DNA of 5,392 bases. It comes from Acidobacteriota bacterium. GTDB taxonomy: Bacteria; Acidobacteriota; Blastocatellia; Pyrinomonadales; Pyrinomonadaceae. The stretch's first letter is position 1; each line of letters starts with the position of its first letter. The stretch lies in assembly GCA_013140875.1 (NCBI GenBank), contig JABFSB010000448.1:1-5392 (forward strand), read 5' to 3'. The notes beneath the pieces are model-generated. The model did not search any database. It worked only from the letters and a program-made list of their open reading frames with translations, and was not told the DNA's origin. A program made the position numbers and the translations under genes. This document shows, piece after piece, positions 1 through 5,392 of the stretch.

Positions 1-280
1 AATAGATTGCACCCAAACACATCGGGCAAGGCTCGCAGGAAGTATAAATGATGCAGCCTTCAAGCTGAAACGTACTCAGGTTCGAGCACGCGTTTCTGAT
101 CGCGACAACTTCGGCATGGGCGGTCGGATCGTTTGTCGACGTGACCTGATTGACGCCTTCGCCGACGATCTTGCCATCGCGTGTGACAACGCAGCCGAAC
201 GGGCCGCCCGTGTTCGATTCGATACCGGAATGCGCCAATTCGATCGCCCTGAGCATGAATCGTTTGTCAGCTTCCGTCAT
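1..280 (-). CDS. guaD: Guanine deaminase, zinc-dependent CDA fold (3' end of gene cut by window)
   Basis: Reading back from the ATG at 280-278 gives 93 residues with no stop before the window edge. They contain the zinc-site signature of the cytidine/deoxycytidylate deaminase superfamily: TAHAE at 53-57 (His55 as zinc ligand, Glu57 as proton shuttle) and CEPCPMC at 82-88 (Cys85 and Cys88 as zinc ligands). The surroundings, GGPFG at 25-29, NDPTAHAE and SCEPCPMCLGAIY, match Bacillus subtilis GuaD as I remember it better than they match TadA or cytidine deaminases. GuaD deaminates guanine to xanthine in the cytoplasm, for purine salvage or nitrogen recovery. The family is about 155 residues long, so roughly 60 are missing. 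The start lies one base after the stop of the cyclotransferase gene and has no clear Shine-Dalgarno, which suggests translational coupling in the same operon. The domain that swaps between subunits in GuaD dimers is not visible, so another nucleobase deaminase is possible. Confidence 0.88.
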   Translation of the reverse strand, partial: MTEADKRFMLRAIELAHSGIESNTGGPFGCVVTRDGKIVGEGVNQVTSTNDPTAHAEVVAIRNACSNLSTFQLEGCIIYTSCEPCPMCLGAIY

Positions 281-281
281 T

Positions 282-1154
282 TTATTTCGGGACCACTTTG
301 ATCTCGTAAAGCTTTTTCCAGTTTTTGCCGGTTACGAAAAGGCGGTCACCCGCTTCGTCATAGGCGATGCCATTGAGCGTGTTTTCCTGTTTATCCTTAT
401 CGTCCTGATCGGTGGGTGATATGCCGGCAAGATCGATCCAGCCTGTGACGTGGCCGCTTGCCGGATCGATCCGGGCGATCGTGTTCGGACGGGCGATGTT
501 CGGCATGCGGCCCTGCGTAGTCCCGGTCGCGGTTTGTTCGGAATGCCAGATGTTGGCCCATATCTCGCCTTTCACCCACTCCAGTTCATTTAAAAGATAA
601 AGTGGTTTGCCGCTATCCTGCATCACCGGCACGGTCCGCGTTGTCTTGAATGTTTGGGGATCGATAAATTTAAGCAGGTGAGTTCCGTCGCTCATTATCA
701 GTTGCGTGCCGTCGGTGGTGATTCCCCAACCTTCGCCCGTATACGTGATCTCGCGAAGCATCTTGAAATCGCTCAGGTTATATTCCCAGGCCAGGCCGTT
801 TTGCCATGAGATTTGATAGAGCTTATCACCAATGGCGGTCAGGCCCTCGCCAAAGATCTCGCTGCGAAGGGCGAATTTTTGCAGTACCTTTCCGGTCGCG
901 ATATCGACTTTTCGCAGTGTGGATTCGCCTTCTTCGCCGGTTCCTTCGTAAAGAAATCCGTCGCGGAAGATCAGTCCCTGGGTGAACGCATTCGGATCAT
1001 GAGGATAGGACTTTACGACCTGATAAGTGTACGTCGGAACTTCGGTCTTTGTATTCGCATTCTTATTTACCGAAGTGTTCGGCGATGAATTTTTAGGAAC
1101 ATCTCCGCATGAGACAGCCATGAGGGCAAGCAATATCAACAAACTAAAACGCAT
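282..1154 (-). CDS. Glutaminyl-peptide cyclotransferase, plant/bacterial beta-propeller type, predicted lipoprotein
   Basis: This 290-residue protein belongs to the papaya-type glutaminyl cyclase family (Glu_cyclase_2), a five-bladed beta-propeller that converts N-terminal glutamine of exported peptides to pyroglutamate with release of ammonia. Family landmarks in order are HDPNAFTQGL (52-61), FGEGL (101-105), EGWGIT (141-146), NELEW (189-193), NGIAY (261-265) and FVTGKNW (273-279). The N-terminus is a lipoprotein signal: Arg2, a hydrophobic run to about residue 14, then AVSC with Cys16 as the lipidation site. A low-complexity Asn/Ser/Thr/Lys linker (about 20-40) precedes the propeller. Residue 17 is Gly, so there is no Asp+2 inner-membrane retention signal. 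Inference: it is anchored on the periplasmic side of a membrane. The gene begins 15 bases after the disulfide-protein gene, without an obvious Shine-Dalgarno, and ends one base before the deaminase start. Length and motifs look complete, with nothing broken. The family assignment is firm; the natural substrates are unknown. Confidence 0.89.
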   Translation of the reverse strand: MRFSLLILLALMAVSCGDVPKNSSPNTSVNKNANTKTEVPTYTYQVVKSYPHDPNAFTQGLIFRDGFLYEGTGEEGESTLRKVDIATGKVLQKFALRSEIFGEGLTAIGDKLYQISWQNGLAWEYNLSDFKMLREITYTGEGWGITTDGTQLIMSDGTHLLKFIDPQTFKTTRTVPVMQDSGKPLYLLNELEWVKGEIWANIWHSEQTATGTTQGRMPNIARPNTIARIDPASGHVTGWIDLAGISPTDQDDKDKQENTLNGIAYDEAGDRLFVTGKNWKKLYEIKVVPK

Positions 1155-1169
1155 ATTATTAGTGGAAAA

Positions 1170-2501
1170 TCACTTGGGCCGACTGAGGGCCCGGTCAATC
1201 ATCGAGCGAAAGCCGGCCTCGGAAAACCGCTGGGCTTTGATGCCGTTTATGAAAATCGTCGGCGTCGACCGAACACCATTTCGATCACCGTCACCCATAT
1301 CCTTTCTCACTTCGGCGGCGGTCTTTTCGCTGATAAAGTCTAACTCAAATTGTTTTGCGTTCAAACCCAGTTCGGCGGCAAAGCGCTTCAAGGACGCGTC
1401 GTCGAGGCTGTCCTGGCTCCGATAGAGAATCTCAACGTACTCAAAGAACTTGCCCTGAGCACGAGCCGCATTTGCCGCGAGGGCCGCGTGAAAGGCGTTT
1501 TCGTGAACGCTTTCAAGCGGAAAGTCGCGCACCACAAGCCGTACATTGCCGCCATACGCGGCGAGAGCGCGTTTCAGAACCGGATGCGTGGCCGAGCAGG
1601 CCGAGCACTGGAAATCGCTGAACATTATCACGGTGACGGGCGCCTCGGCCTTGCCGGAAAAAGGATCGTCATCGGCGGAAACGTTGTGCGCGACCGGCTC
1701 GGGCTCCTTGACGGCGATCTTTACCGAGTATTTTTCGAAGAGCTTTTTCCTCAATGCATCCTGGAGGGCGAAGCGTTCTTCATCGGAAAATTCGCGGAGC
1801 TTGTCGGTTATTTCGGCCGCGATAAGATCGCCGACTTCGATACTTCGCGCCTTTGCCTCCTGTTCGATCAGCGTCGAAAAGATCGAGTTTTCAAGATCAT
1901 TTACGGTCTGAACAGCGATCGCCGCTTTCACATCGTATAACTGCGCGTTGTAACGATCGGTGAAATCGCCGGCAGTGACCGTCTTCCCGGCGATCGAAAA
2001 AAGCGTGTCGGCGGGCTTCACGTCGGCGGCGTTGATATCTTTTCCGGCCACGAACTTGTATTTAGTTTTCAGCCGCTCGGCCAAACCGTTCATTGCCTTC
2101 TGCTGCGCATTATTTCGCAGGAAAGCGACGATCTGCGGCCTTACCTGATCGAAACTTTTATCGCCGAAGGCTGCTTTGTTGGCGTCGAAAATCGTTTTTA
2201 TTTCGGCCGCGGTTGGTTCCGCGACTTTTTTCAGTTCGGCGGCGATCAACGCATTGCCCGTCGAGTTTACGGACTTTGCCTCGGCTTCGAGCACCGTTTC
2301 ATTGATCATCGACGTAAGCAGCCGCGTGCGTTCGGCGGCGACGGCGGCATCGCGGCCGACGTAATTTTTGCGAACGCTTTCCGAAAGCGAATTGGTGGTG
2401 AACGTCAAGCCATTGGCCGTTGCGAGCACCTCATCGGCTTTCTGAGCCTTGAGCGACGGCGCAAAAACCACGACAAATAGAATCAGGAAGACAACCTTCA
2501 T
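1170..2501 (-). CDS. Exported DsbA-like thiol-disulfide oxidoreductase with N-terminal SurA-like helical domains
   Basis: This 443-residue protein has three parts. Residues 1-20 are a Sec signal peptide (hydrophobic run, then SLKAQ, probable cleavage near 19/20). Residues about 22-262 are alpha-helical and resemble the N-terminal chaperone module of SurA/PpiC-type foldases: PTAAEIKTIFDANKAAF (96-112) followed by a VRPQIVAFLR helix (120-129). No parvulin isomerase domain lies between or after them. Residues about 275-443 are a DsbA/Thioredoxin_4 domain: APVTVIMFSDFQCSACS with the active-site pair Cys299-Ser-Ala-Cys302, DFPL at 326-329, and the cis-proline loop STPTIFING (412-420, Pro414). It should act in the periplasm on folding or disulfide formation of exported proteins. 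The direction (oxidase, isomerase or reductase) cannot be read from CSAC. The ATG at 2501 is supported by AGGAA four bases upstream, overlapping the previous stop codon. It shares an operon with the cyclotransferase, which also acts on exported proteins. Confidence 0.86.
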   Translation of the reverse strand: MKVVFLILFVVVFAPSLKAQKADEVLATANGLTFTTNSLSESVRKNYVGRDAAVAAERTRLLTSMINETVLEAEAKSVNSTGNALIAAELKKVAEPTAAEIKTIFDANKAAFGDKSFDQVRPQIVAFLRNNAQQKAMNGLAERLKTKYKFVAGKDINAADVKPADTLFSIAGKTVTAGDFTDRYNAQLYDVKAAIAVQTVNDLENSIFSTLIEQEAKARSIEVGDLIAAEITDKLREFSDEERFALQDALRKKLFEKYSVKIAVKEPEPVAHNVSADDDPFSGKAEAPVTVIMFSDFQCSACSATHPVLKRALAAYGGNVRLVVRDFPLESVHENAFHAALAANAARAQGKFFEYVEILYRSQDSLDDASLKRFAAELGLNAKQFELDFISEKTAAEVRKDMGDGDRNGVRSTPTIFINGIKAQRFSEAGFRSMIDRALSRPK

Positions 2502-2505
2502 AAAG

Positions 2506-2510
2506 TTCCT
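2506..2510 (-). promoter_or_regulatory. Ribosome binding site AGGAA overlapping the upstream stop codon
   Basis: On the minus strand the sequence reads TAGGAACTTTATG. The TAG stop of the BtuF-like gene shares its last two bases with the AGGAA Shine-Dalgarno of the disulfide-protein gene, leaving four bases before the ATG at 2501. The overlap fixes that start and implies that ribosomes ending on the first gene help initiate the second. Confidence 0.7.
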
Positions 2511-3441
2511 AGTTGGAAAACCTCAGCATTTTTCGTTCGATCCGTACGGCCTCATGCGGTTCCGGCTGACCGAAAATCTTCGGGTGCAATATTTTTGCGA
2601 GAATTTCCACTCCGTCCACCACGCGCGGGCCGGGCCGCGAGAAATACTTCGTTGCGTCAAGGGCCCAGACATTTTCGGTTTTTACAGCTTCGATCTGCTG
2701 CCAATCCACAGGAAATTCCTGCTGCTCAAGCTGCCTTAAAATATCTGAAACGTAATATCCGCATGGAATAAGCGCCATGACCTCGGGATTTGATTCAAGG
2801 ATGGCCTTGAACGTTGTAGTTTCCGATCGTTGGCCGGTTTCACCTAGAAGGCAATGTCCACCCGCGATCTCGACCTGTTCGGGAACCCAGTGACCGGGCG
2901 CAAACGGAGGCTCGAGCCATTCAAGCATAAAAACCGTCGGATGGCATTCGTTGTGAGAGCGCTTTTTGACCCGATCAAGCCGCGAGCGCAGAATTTCGAT
3001 TACTTCCGCCGCTTTTTCCGGAACTTCGGTCAGATCGCCGACGGTTTTTATTGTTTCAAAAATTCCGTCGATAGTATTAGGTTCGAGCGATACAACAGTC
3101 GAATCGGCAACGTACATCCGGGCCGCTTTTTCGACCTGCTTGTAGCTGACGGCACAGACATCGCACAATTCTTGAGTAAGTAGCAGGTCCGGGCCGAGTC
3201 GTTCGAGAAGTTCCGTGTCGAGATCGTAGATCGAACCGTGCCCGTCAAGCTGCGACCGGACGGCGTGGTCGATTTCGCTGCTGGTCATCGTTTCGTGCGA
3301 GATGCGGCTGGCGGTAATGACCGGCAGATGCGAGATCGACGGCGGAAAATCGCACTCGTGCGTTATCGCGACCAAATCTTTTTCAAGCCCGAGAGCGCAA
3401 ACGATCTCGGTCGCGGACGGCAGCAGGGAAACGATCTTCAT
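2509..3441 (-). CDS. BtuF-like cobalamin/metal-chelate substrate-binding protein without signal peptide
   Basis: This 310-residue protein has the periplasmic-binding-protein type 2 fold (Peripla_BP_2) of BtuF/FepB-like proteins. It opens directly on the first strand, MKIVSLLPSATEIVCALGL, and continues with HECDFPP (28-34), GPDLLLTQELCDVCAVS (83-99), EWLEPPF (174-180), the GHW loop (183-185), AGGHCLLG (193-200) and YFSRPGPRVVDGVEIL (266-281). In curated genomes this subgroup is usually called cobalamin-binding protein. There is no signal peptide or lipobox, and no ABC permease or ATPase gene is in view, so a role in uptake is not shown; a cytoplasmic corrinoid- or metal-binding role is as likely. 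The ATG at 3441 is chosen because the protein then begins at the fold's first strand. A TTG one codon upstream (3444-3442) is also open, and the in-frame TGA above it leaves no room for a signal peptide. No Shine-Dalgarno precedes the ATG. It heads the four-gene minus-strand operon. Confidence 0.85.
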   Translation of the reverse strand: MKIVSLLPSATEIVCALGLEKDLVAITHECDFPPSISHLPVITASRISHETMTSSEIDHAVRSQLDGHGSIYDLDTELLERLGPDLLLTQELCDVCAVSYKQVEKAARMYVADSTVVSLEPNTIDGIFETIKTVGDLTEVPEKAAEVIEILRSRLDRVKKRSHNECHPTVFMLEWLEPPFAPGHWVPEQVEIAGGHCLLGETGQRSETTTFKAILESNPEVMALIPCGYYVSDILRQLEQQEFPVDWQQIEAVKTENVWALDATKYFSRPGPRVVDGVEILAKILHPKIFGQPEPHEAVRIERKMLRFSN

Positions 3442-3449
3442 CAACCAAA

Positions 3450-3530
3450 ATTTACCACATCCGTTCGGTATTCACTTTTTTCGCGAATCGTTATTTGCCA
3501 CTACGAAGATCGCGGCGTGACGTGGTAAAT
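3450..3530. repeat. Inverted repeat ATTTACCAC ... GTGGTAAAT in the divergent promoter
   Basis: ATTTACCAC at 3450-3458 is the exact reverse complement of GTGGTAAAT at 3522-3530. Extended outward, the two copies match at 11 of 12 bases (GTGGTAAAT followed by TTT or ATT). Each copy lies just upstream of a divergent gene in the same orientation relative to it. The 63-base spacing makes an RNA hairpin unlikely. Paired operator sites or similar promoter cores are more plausible. Confidence 0.5.
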
Positions 3531-3537
3531 ATTCTTC

Positions 3538-3541
3538 GGAG
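3538..3541 (+). promoter_or_regulatory. Ribosome binding site GGAG for the GTG-started glycosylase gene
   Basis: GGAG lies nine bases before the GTG at 3551. It decides the start: the next in-frame ATG (codon 42, in GMIVEVEAY) would remove the N-terminal KFFLREDTVRVARDLLG segment that the family conserves. Confidence 0.7.
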
Positions 3542-3550
3542 TAACGAATA

Positions 3551-4171
3551 GTGAAAAACGAAAAGCGAATAACACGGAAATTCTTTCTTCGGGAAGACAC
3601 GGTGCGGGTGGCTCGGGATCTGCTCGGCAAGTTGTTGGTCGTGCCGGACGGAGACGGAAATCGCGTATCCGGAATGATCGTCGAGGTCGAAGCTTATTTA
3701 GGCGTTGGCGACAAGGCGGCGCACAGCTATGGCGGCAGGAGAACAGCCAGAAATGAAGTCACCTACGGCATCGGCGGCAAAGCTTATGTGTTTTTCATAT
3801 ACGGGATGTATTTCCAGTTGAACTTCGTCAGCGGGCCGTCCGATCATCCGCACGTCGTTCTAATCCGTGCCGTCGAACCGGTTGAGGGAATCGAAAAAAT
3901 GCGGATGCGTCGCGGTAAGATGAATGACCACAACCTTACTTCAGGGCCGGGAAAACTATGCATTGCACTTGCCGTCGATCGCGACTTGAATGGAGCTGAT
4001 CTGACCAGTCACAAAATTTGGATAGAGGAGTATCGTAAAATTTCTGACGAAGAGATCGCGGTTGGAAAACGCATCGGAATCGATTATGCCGGCGAAGACG
4101 CGGACAGGCCGTGGCGGTTTTGGGTGCGGGACAGCAAATTTGTGAGCAAGATGCAGAAGCCCGCGCGTTAG
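3551..4171 (+). CDS. mpg: DNA-3-methyladenine glycosylase, AAG/MPG family
   Basis: This 206-residue protein matches the monofunctional AAG/MPG family, which flips out and excises alkylated or deaminated purines (3-methyladenine, 7-methylguanine, hypoxanthine, ethenoadenine) to begin base excision repair. Set against the human enzyme from memory, the active site is intact: IVEVEAYLG (43-51) carries Glu47 at the position of catalytic Glu125; Tyr49 and His58 (AAHS) match Tyr127 and His136; IYGMYFQLN (83-91) carries the intercalating Tyr84 (human Tyr162) and Asn91 (Asn169); LIRAVEP (104-110) carries Arg106 (Arg182). SGPGKLC (131-137) and the C-terminal PWRFWVRDS (187-195) complete the fold. Length is typical of bacterial members, which lack the human N-terminal extension. 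Translation begins at GTG, backed by GGAG nine bases upstream. It is transcribed away from the BtuF-like operon and towards the P450 gene. Its last codons lie in a long palindrome, so the QKPAR tail may come from that repeat. Confidence 0.94.
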   Translation: MKNEKRITRKFFLREDTVRVARDLLGKLLVVPDGDGNRVSGMIVEVEAYLGVGDKAAHSYGGRRTARNEVTYGIGGKAYVFFIYGMYFQLNFVSGPSDHPHVVLIRAVEPVEGIEKMRMRRGKMNDHNLTSGPGKLCIALAVDRDLNGADLTSHKIWIEEYRKISDEEIAVGKRIGIDYAGEDADRPWRFWVRDSKFVSKMQKPAR

Positions 4172-4228
4172 CAAGGGCGTACACGGAATGTTGAGCATTA
4201 CGTCCTTGCTAACGCGCGGGCTTCCGCA
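4152..4228. repeat. Long near-perfect palindrome at the convergent gene ends (REP-like or bidirectional hairpin)
   Basis: Arms 4152-4181 and 4199-4228 pair over 30 positions around a 17-base loop. The only departures from Watson-Crick are 4155/4225 and 4177/4203. In RNA from the plus strand these are an A-C mismatch and a G-U pair; from the minus strand, a U-G pair and a C-A mismatch. Either transcript could therefore fold. The core arm is GAAGCCCGCGCGTTAGCAAG. The structure contains the last six codons of the glycosylase gene, its stop codon, and the final nine or so codons plus stop of the P450 gene. No run of T follows the stem on either strand, so it is not a canonical intrinsic terminator. 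It may still stop or protect both transcripts. The length and symmetry resemble a dispersed REP-type element, which only a genome-wide count can settle. Confidence 0.8.
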
Positions 4229-5392
4229 ATCATCCGCATCCCGTATTTCGGCCGAAGCGTCATCATTGCGCTCAGGCCGATCTTTTGTTCAGGCATCAAT
4301 CGAAGTTTCCATCTTTGGGCGAGCGTGGCGAGAGTGAGGATGCCTTCTGTCCAGGCAAAGCTTTCACCGATGCAGCGACGAATGCCGCCGCCGAAAGGAA
4401 AATAAGTATATTTTTGAGACGCCTCCTTGACCCCGTGGTCGAGCCAGCGTTCAGGGGCGAATTTTTCAGCCTCCGTCCAATGCCGCGGATCGCGATGCGT
4501 AACGTAAGGGCTCATCAAAACGAGCGAGCCCGCGGGCAAATGATATCCGCCGATCTGGTGCTCTTCCAATGCTAATCGGCCGATGGCCCACGCGGGCGGA
4601 TACAGCCGCATCGATTCGGCTAGTACGGCCTCGGTATATTTTAATCGCGGAACGTCATCGAAGGTTGGCGTTCGACCGGCGAGCAGCTTATCCAGTTCCT
4701 GATGAAGCTCCGCCTCCTTGTCTGTATTCTGCGACAGCAAATACCATGTCCAGGTCAGGGCGTTTGCGGTTGTCTCATGGCCGGCCAGGAACAGGGTCAG
4801 GGCCTCATCGCGGACCTGTTCGTCGGTCATTGTCGCGCCGTCATTTTCATCCTGCGCCTGCAGCAGCATCGAAAGCAGGTCGCCGCGGTCCTCGCCGGAC
4901 GCTCGCCGCTCGTTGATTATTCCGTAAATGACCGAGTTCAGCGTGTCACGGGCACGAGCAAACCGTCGCGAATGCGGGAGCGGCAGTTTTTGCAGCCATT
5001 CTGAAAACGGCAGCAGAAGATAATTGAACAACGCGACCAAATCGCTCATCGACTTTCCGATCTTGTCGGCTTCGTTGTCGACAACCGCGTCGAACAAAGT
5101 CTTGGCGACGATCTGAAGCGTAAGGTGCATCATCTCTTTGTCGATATCGAGCACGTCGCCGTCGCGCCAGTTGTTCGACATTTTGTCGGCAAACTCGACC
5201 ATCGAGCGTGCATATTCGGCGATTCGGGCGCGGTGAAATGCCGGCTGGATCATCCGCCTTTGTCGAAGATGCGATTCGCCTTCATTCGTTAAAAGTCCGT
5301 TGCCAAGAAGTTGACGGGCACGCTGAAGCGCCCGGCCTTTTTTGAATTGGTGGGCATTTACGACAAGGACGTCCCGGATGAGATCAGGCTCA
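4198..5392 (-). CDS. Cytochrome P450 (N-terminus beyond the right window edge)
   Basis: The frame is open from the window edge to the TAA at 4200-4198, giving 397 residues. Bacterial P450s of this type are about 450 long, so some 50 N-terminal residues are missing, and the internal Met at 5253 is not the start: the conserved C-helix region (GNGLLTNEGESHLRQRRMIQPAFH) runs through it. Numbered from that Met, the signatures are: I-helix oxygen-activation motif AGHETT (157-162), K-helix ExxR as ESMR (213-216), APERW (266-270), and heme loop FGGGIRRCIG (287-296) with the axial Cys294 encoded at 4374-4372. All residues needed for a working heme monooxygenase are present. It is probably a soluble enzyme, since the visible part has no membrane segment, and it must take electrons from a separate redox partner not seen here. 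The I- and K-helix style resembles fatty-acid or carotenoid-type bacterial P450s, but the substrate cannot be assigned. The C-terminal tail EARALART lies in the palindrome shared with the convergent glycosylase gene. Confidence 0.95.
   Translation of the reverse strand, partial: EPDLIRDVLVVNAHQFKKGRALQRARQLLGNGLLTNEGESHLRQRRMIQPAFHRARIAEYARSMVEFADKMSNNWRDGDVLDIDKEMMHLTLQIVAKTLFDAVVDNEADKIGKSMSDLVALFNYLLLPFSEWLQKLPLPHSRRFARARDTLNSVIYGIINERRASGEDRGDLLSMLLQAQDENDGATMTDEQVRDEALTLFLAGHETTANALTWTWYLLSQNTDKEAELHQELDKLLAGRTPTFDDVPRLKYTEAVLAESMRLYPPAWAIGRLALEEHQIGGYHLPAGSLVLMSPYVTHRDPRHWTEAEKFAPERWLDHGVKEASQKYTYFPFGGGIRRCIGESFAWTEGILTLATLAQRWKLRLMPEQKIGLSAMMTLRPKYGMRMIAEARALART

Larger units (their letters stand above)
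3442..3550. promoter_or_regulatory. Divergent promoter region between the BtuF-like operon and the glycosylase gene
   Basis: These 109 bases separate two genes that point away from each other, so promoters for both should lie here. The region is AT-richer than the flanking genes. Facing the left operon, the minus strand reads TGG-TAAATT (3457-3449), an extended -10-like element with four of six consensus bases, ending about seven bases before the ATG at 3441. Facing right, the plus strand carries TGG-TAAATA (3523-3531), a weaker match. I find no convincing -35 hexamer for either. An 8-bp palindrome TTCGCGAA sits at 3480-3487. Promoter positions are inference. Confidence 0.5.

Noticed and set aside
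1155..1175. Small AGTG/CACT hairpin between the disulfide-protein and cyclase genes
   Set aside because: A four-base stem around a six-base loop is too weak to call a regulatory structure.
1350..1940. A 196-codon plus-strand open frame, with other long plus-strand frames between 1027 and 2364
   Set aside because: They lie antisense to the disulfide-protein gene, whose signal peptide, CSAC motif and cis-proline loop are clear. Their Arg- and Phe-rich products match no family I recognise, and none has a good ribosome binding site.
3455..3468. Possible SOS (LexA) operator: minus strand GAAC-N4-GTGG near a repair gene
   Set aside because: Only one half-site fits the GAAC-N4-GTTC pattern, and the LexA motif of this lineage is unknown to me. 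Chance is the simplest explanation.
3936..4198. Two minus-strand frames of about 80 codons opposite the end of the glycosylase gene
   Set aside because: They overlap the conserved SGPGKLC and PWRFWVRDS segments of the glycosylase and have no recognisable domain.
4152..4228. Canonical Rho-independent terminator
   Set aside because: The stem is strong, but no T-run follows it on either strand, and it lies within coding sequence. I list it as a palindromic repeat with possible terminator activity.
4285..5004. Several 69-115 codon plus-strand open frames opposite the P450 gene
   Set aside because: The minus-strand P450 frame carries every family motif across this region, so these are antisense shadows.
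5251..5253. Internal ATG as the P450 start codon
   Set aside because: Conserved P450 C-helix sequence continues upstream in frame to the window edge without a stop.

Overview
The window holds six protein genes packed almost without gaps. There is no tRNA, rRNA, CRISPR array or transposase that I can see, and no gene-free stretch over 300 bases. Composition is moderately GC-rich. The gene types (a DsbA-like domain behind SurA-like helices, a plant-type glutaminyl cyclase lipoprotein, a leaderless BtuF-like protein, a bacterial P450) suggest a chromosomal segment of a Gram-negative, non-proteobacterial bacterium. An acidobacterium of the Blastocatellia type would fit, but that is an impression from gene style, not a measured assignment.

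Layout. Positions 1-3441 are a minus-strand run of four genes, read right to left: a BtuF-like corrinoid/metal-binding protein without signal peptide (3441-2509), an exported thiol-disulfide protein with SurA-like helices (2501-1170), a lipoprotein glutaminyl-peptide cyclotransferase (1154-282), and a guanine deaminase cut by the window edge (280-1). Gaps are 7, 15 and 1 base, so they very probably form one operon. Positions 3442-3550 are a divergent promoter region carrying a 9-bp inverted repeat, one copy facing each gene. Positions 3551-4171 on the plus strand encode an AAG/MPG-type DNA-3-methyladenine glycosylase with a GTG start and a clear ribosome binding site. Positions 4198-5392 on the minus strand encode most of a cytochrome P450, whose N-terminus lies beyond the right edge.

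The glycosylase and P450 genes converge, and a long near-perfect palindrome (4152-4228) covers the last codons of both. It could act as a hairpin in both transcripts, but it lacks U-tracts and looks more like a REP-type palindromic repeat that supplied both C-terminal tails.

How the genes work together: the disulfide/chaperone protein and the glutaminyl cyclase both act on exported proteins, which makes the operon partly a protein-maturation set. The BtuF-like protein and guanine deaminase have no obvious link to that role. The glycosylase (alkylation/deamination base repair) and P450 (monooxygenase) are independent neighbours. I see no convincing new biological system. The points most worth checking are the palindrome, the divergent inverted repeat and the SurA-DsbA fusion.
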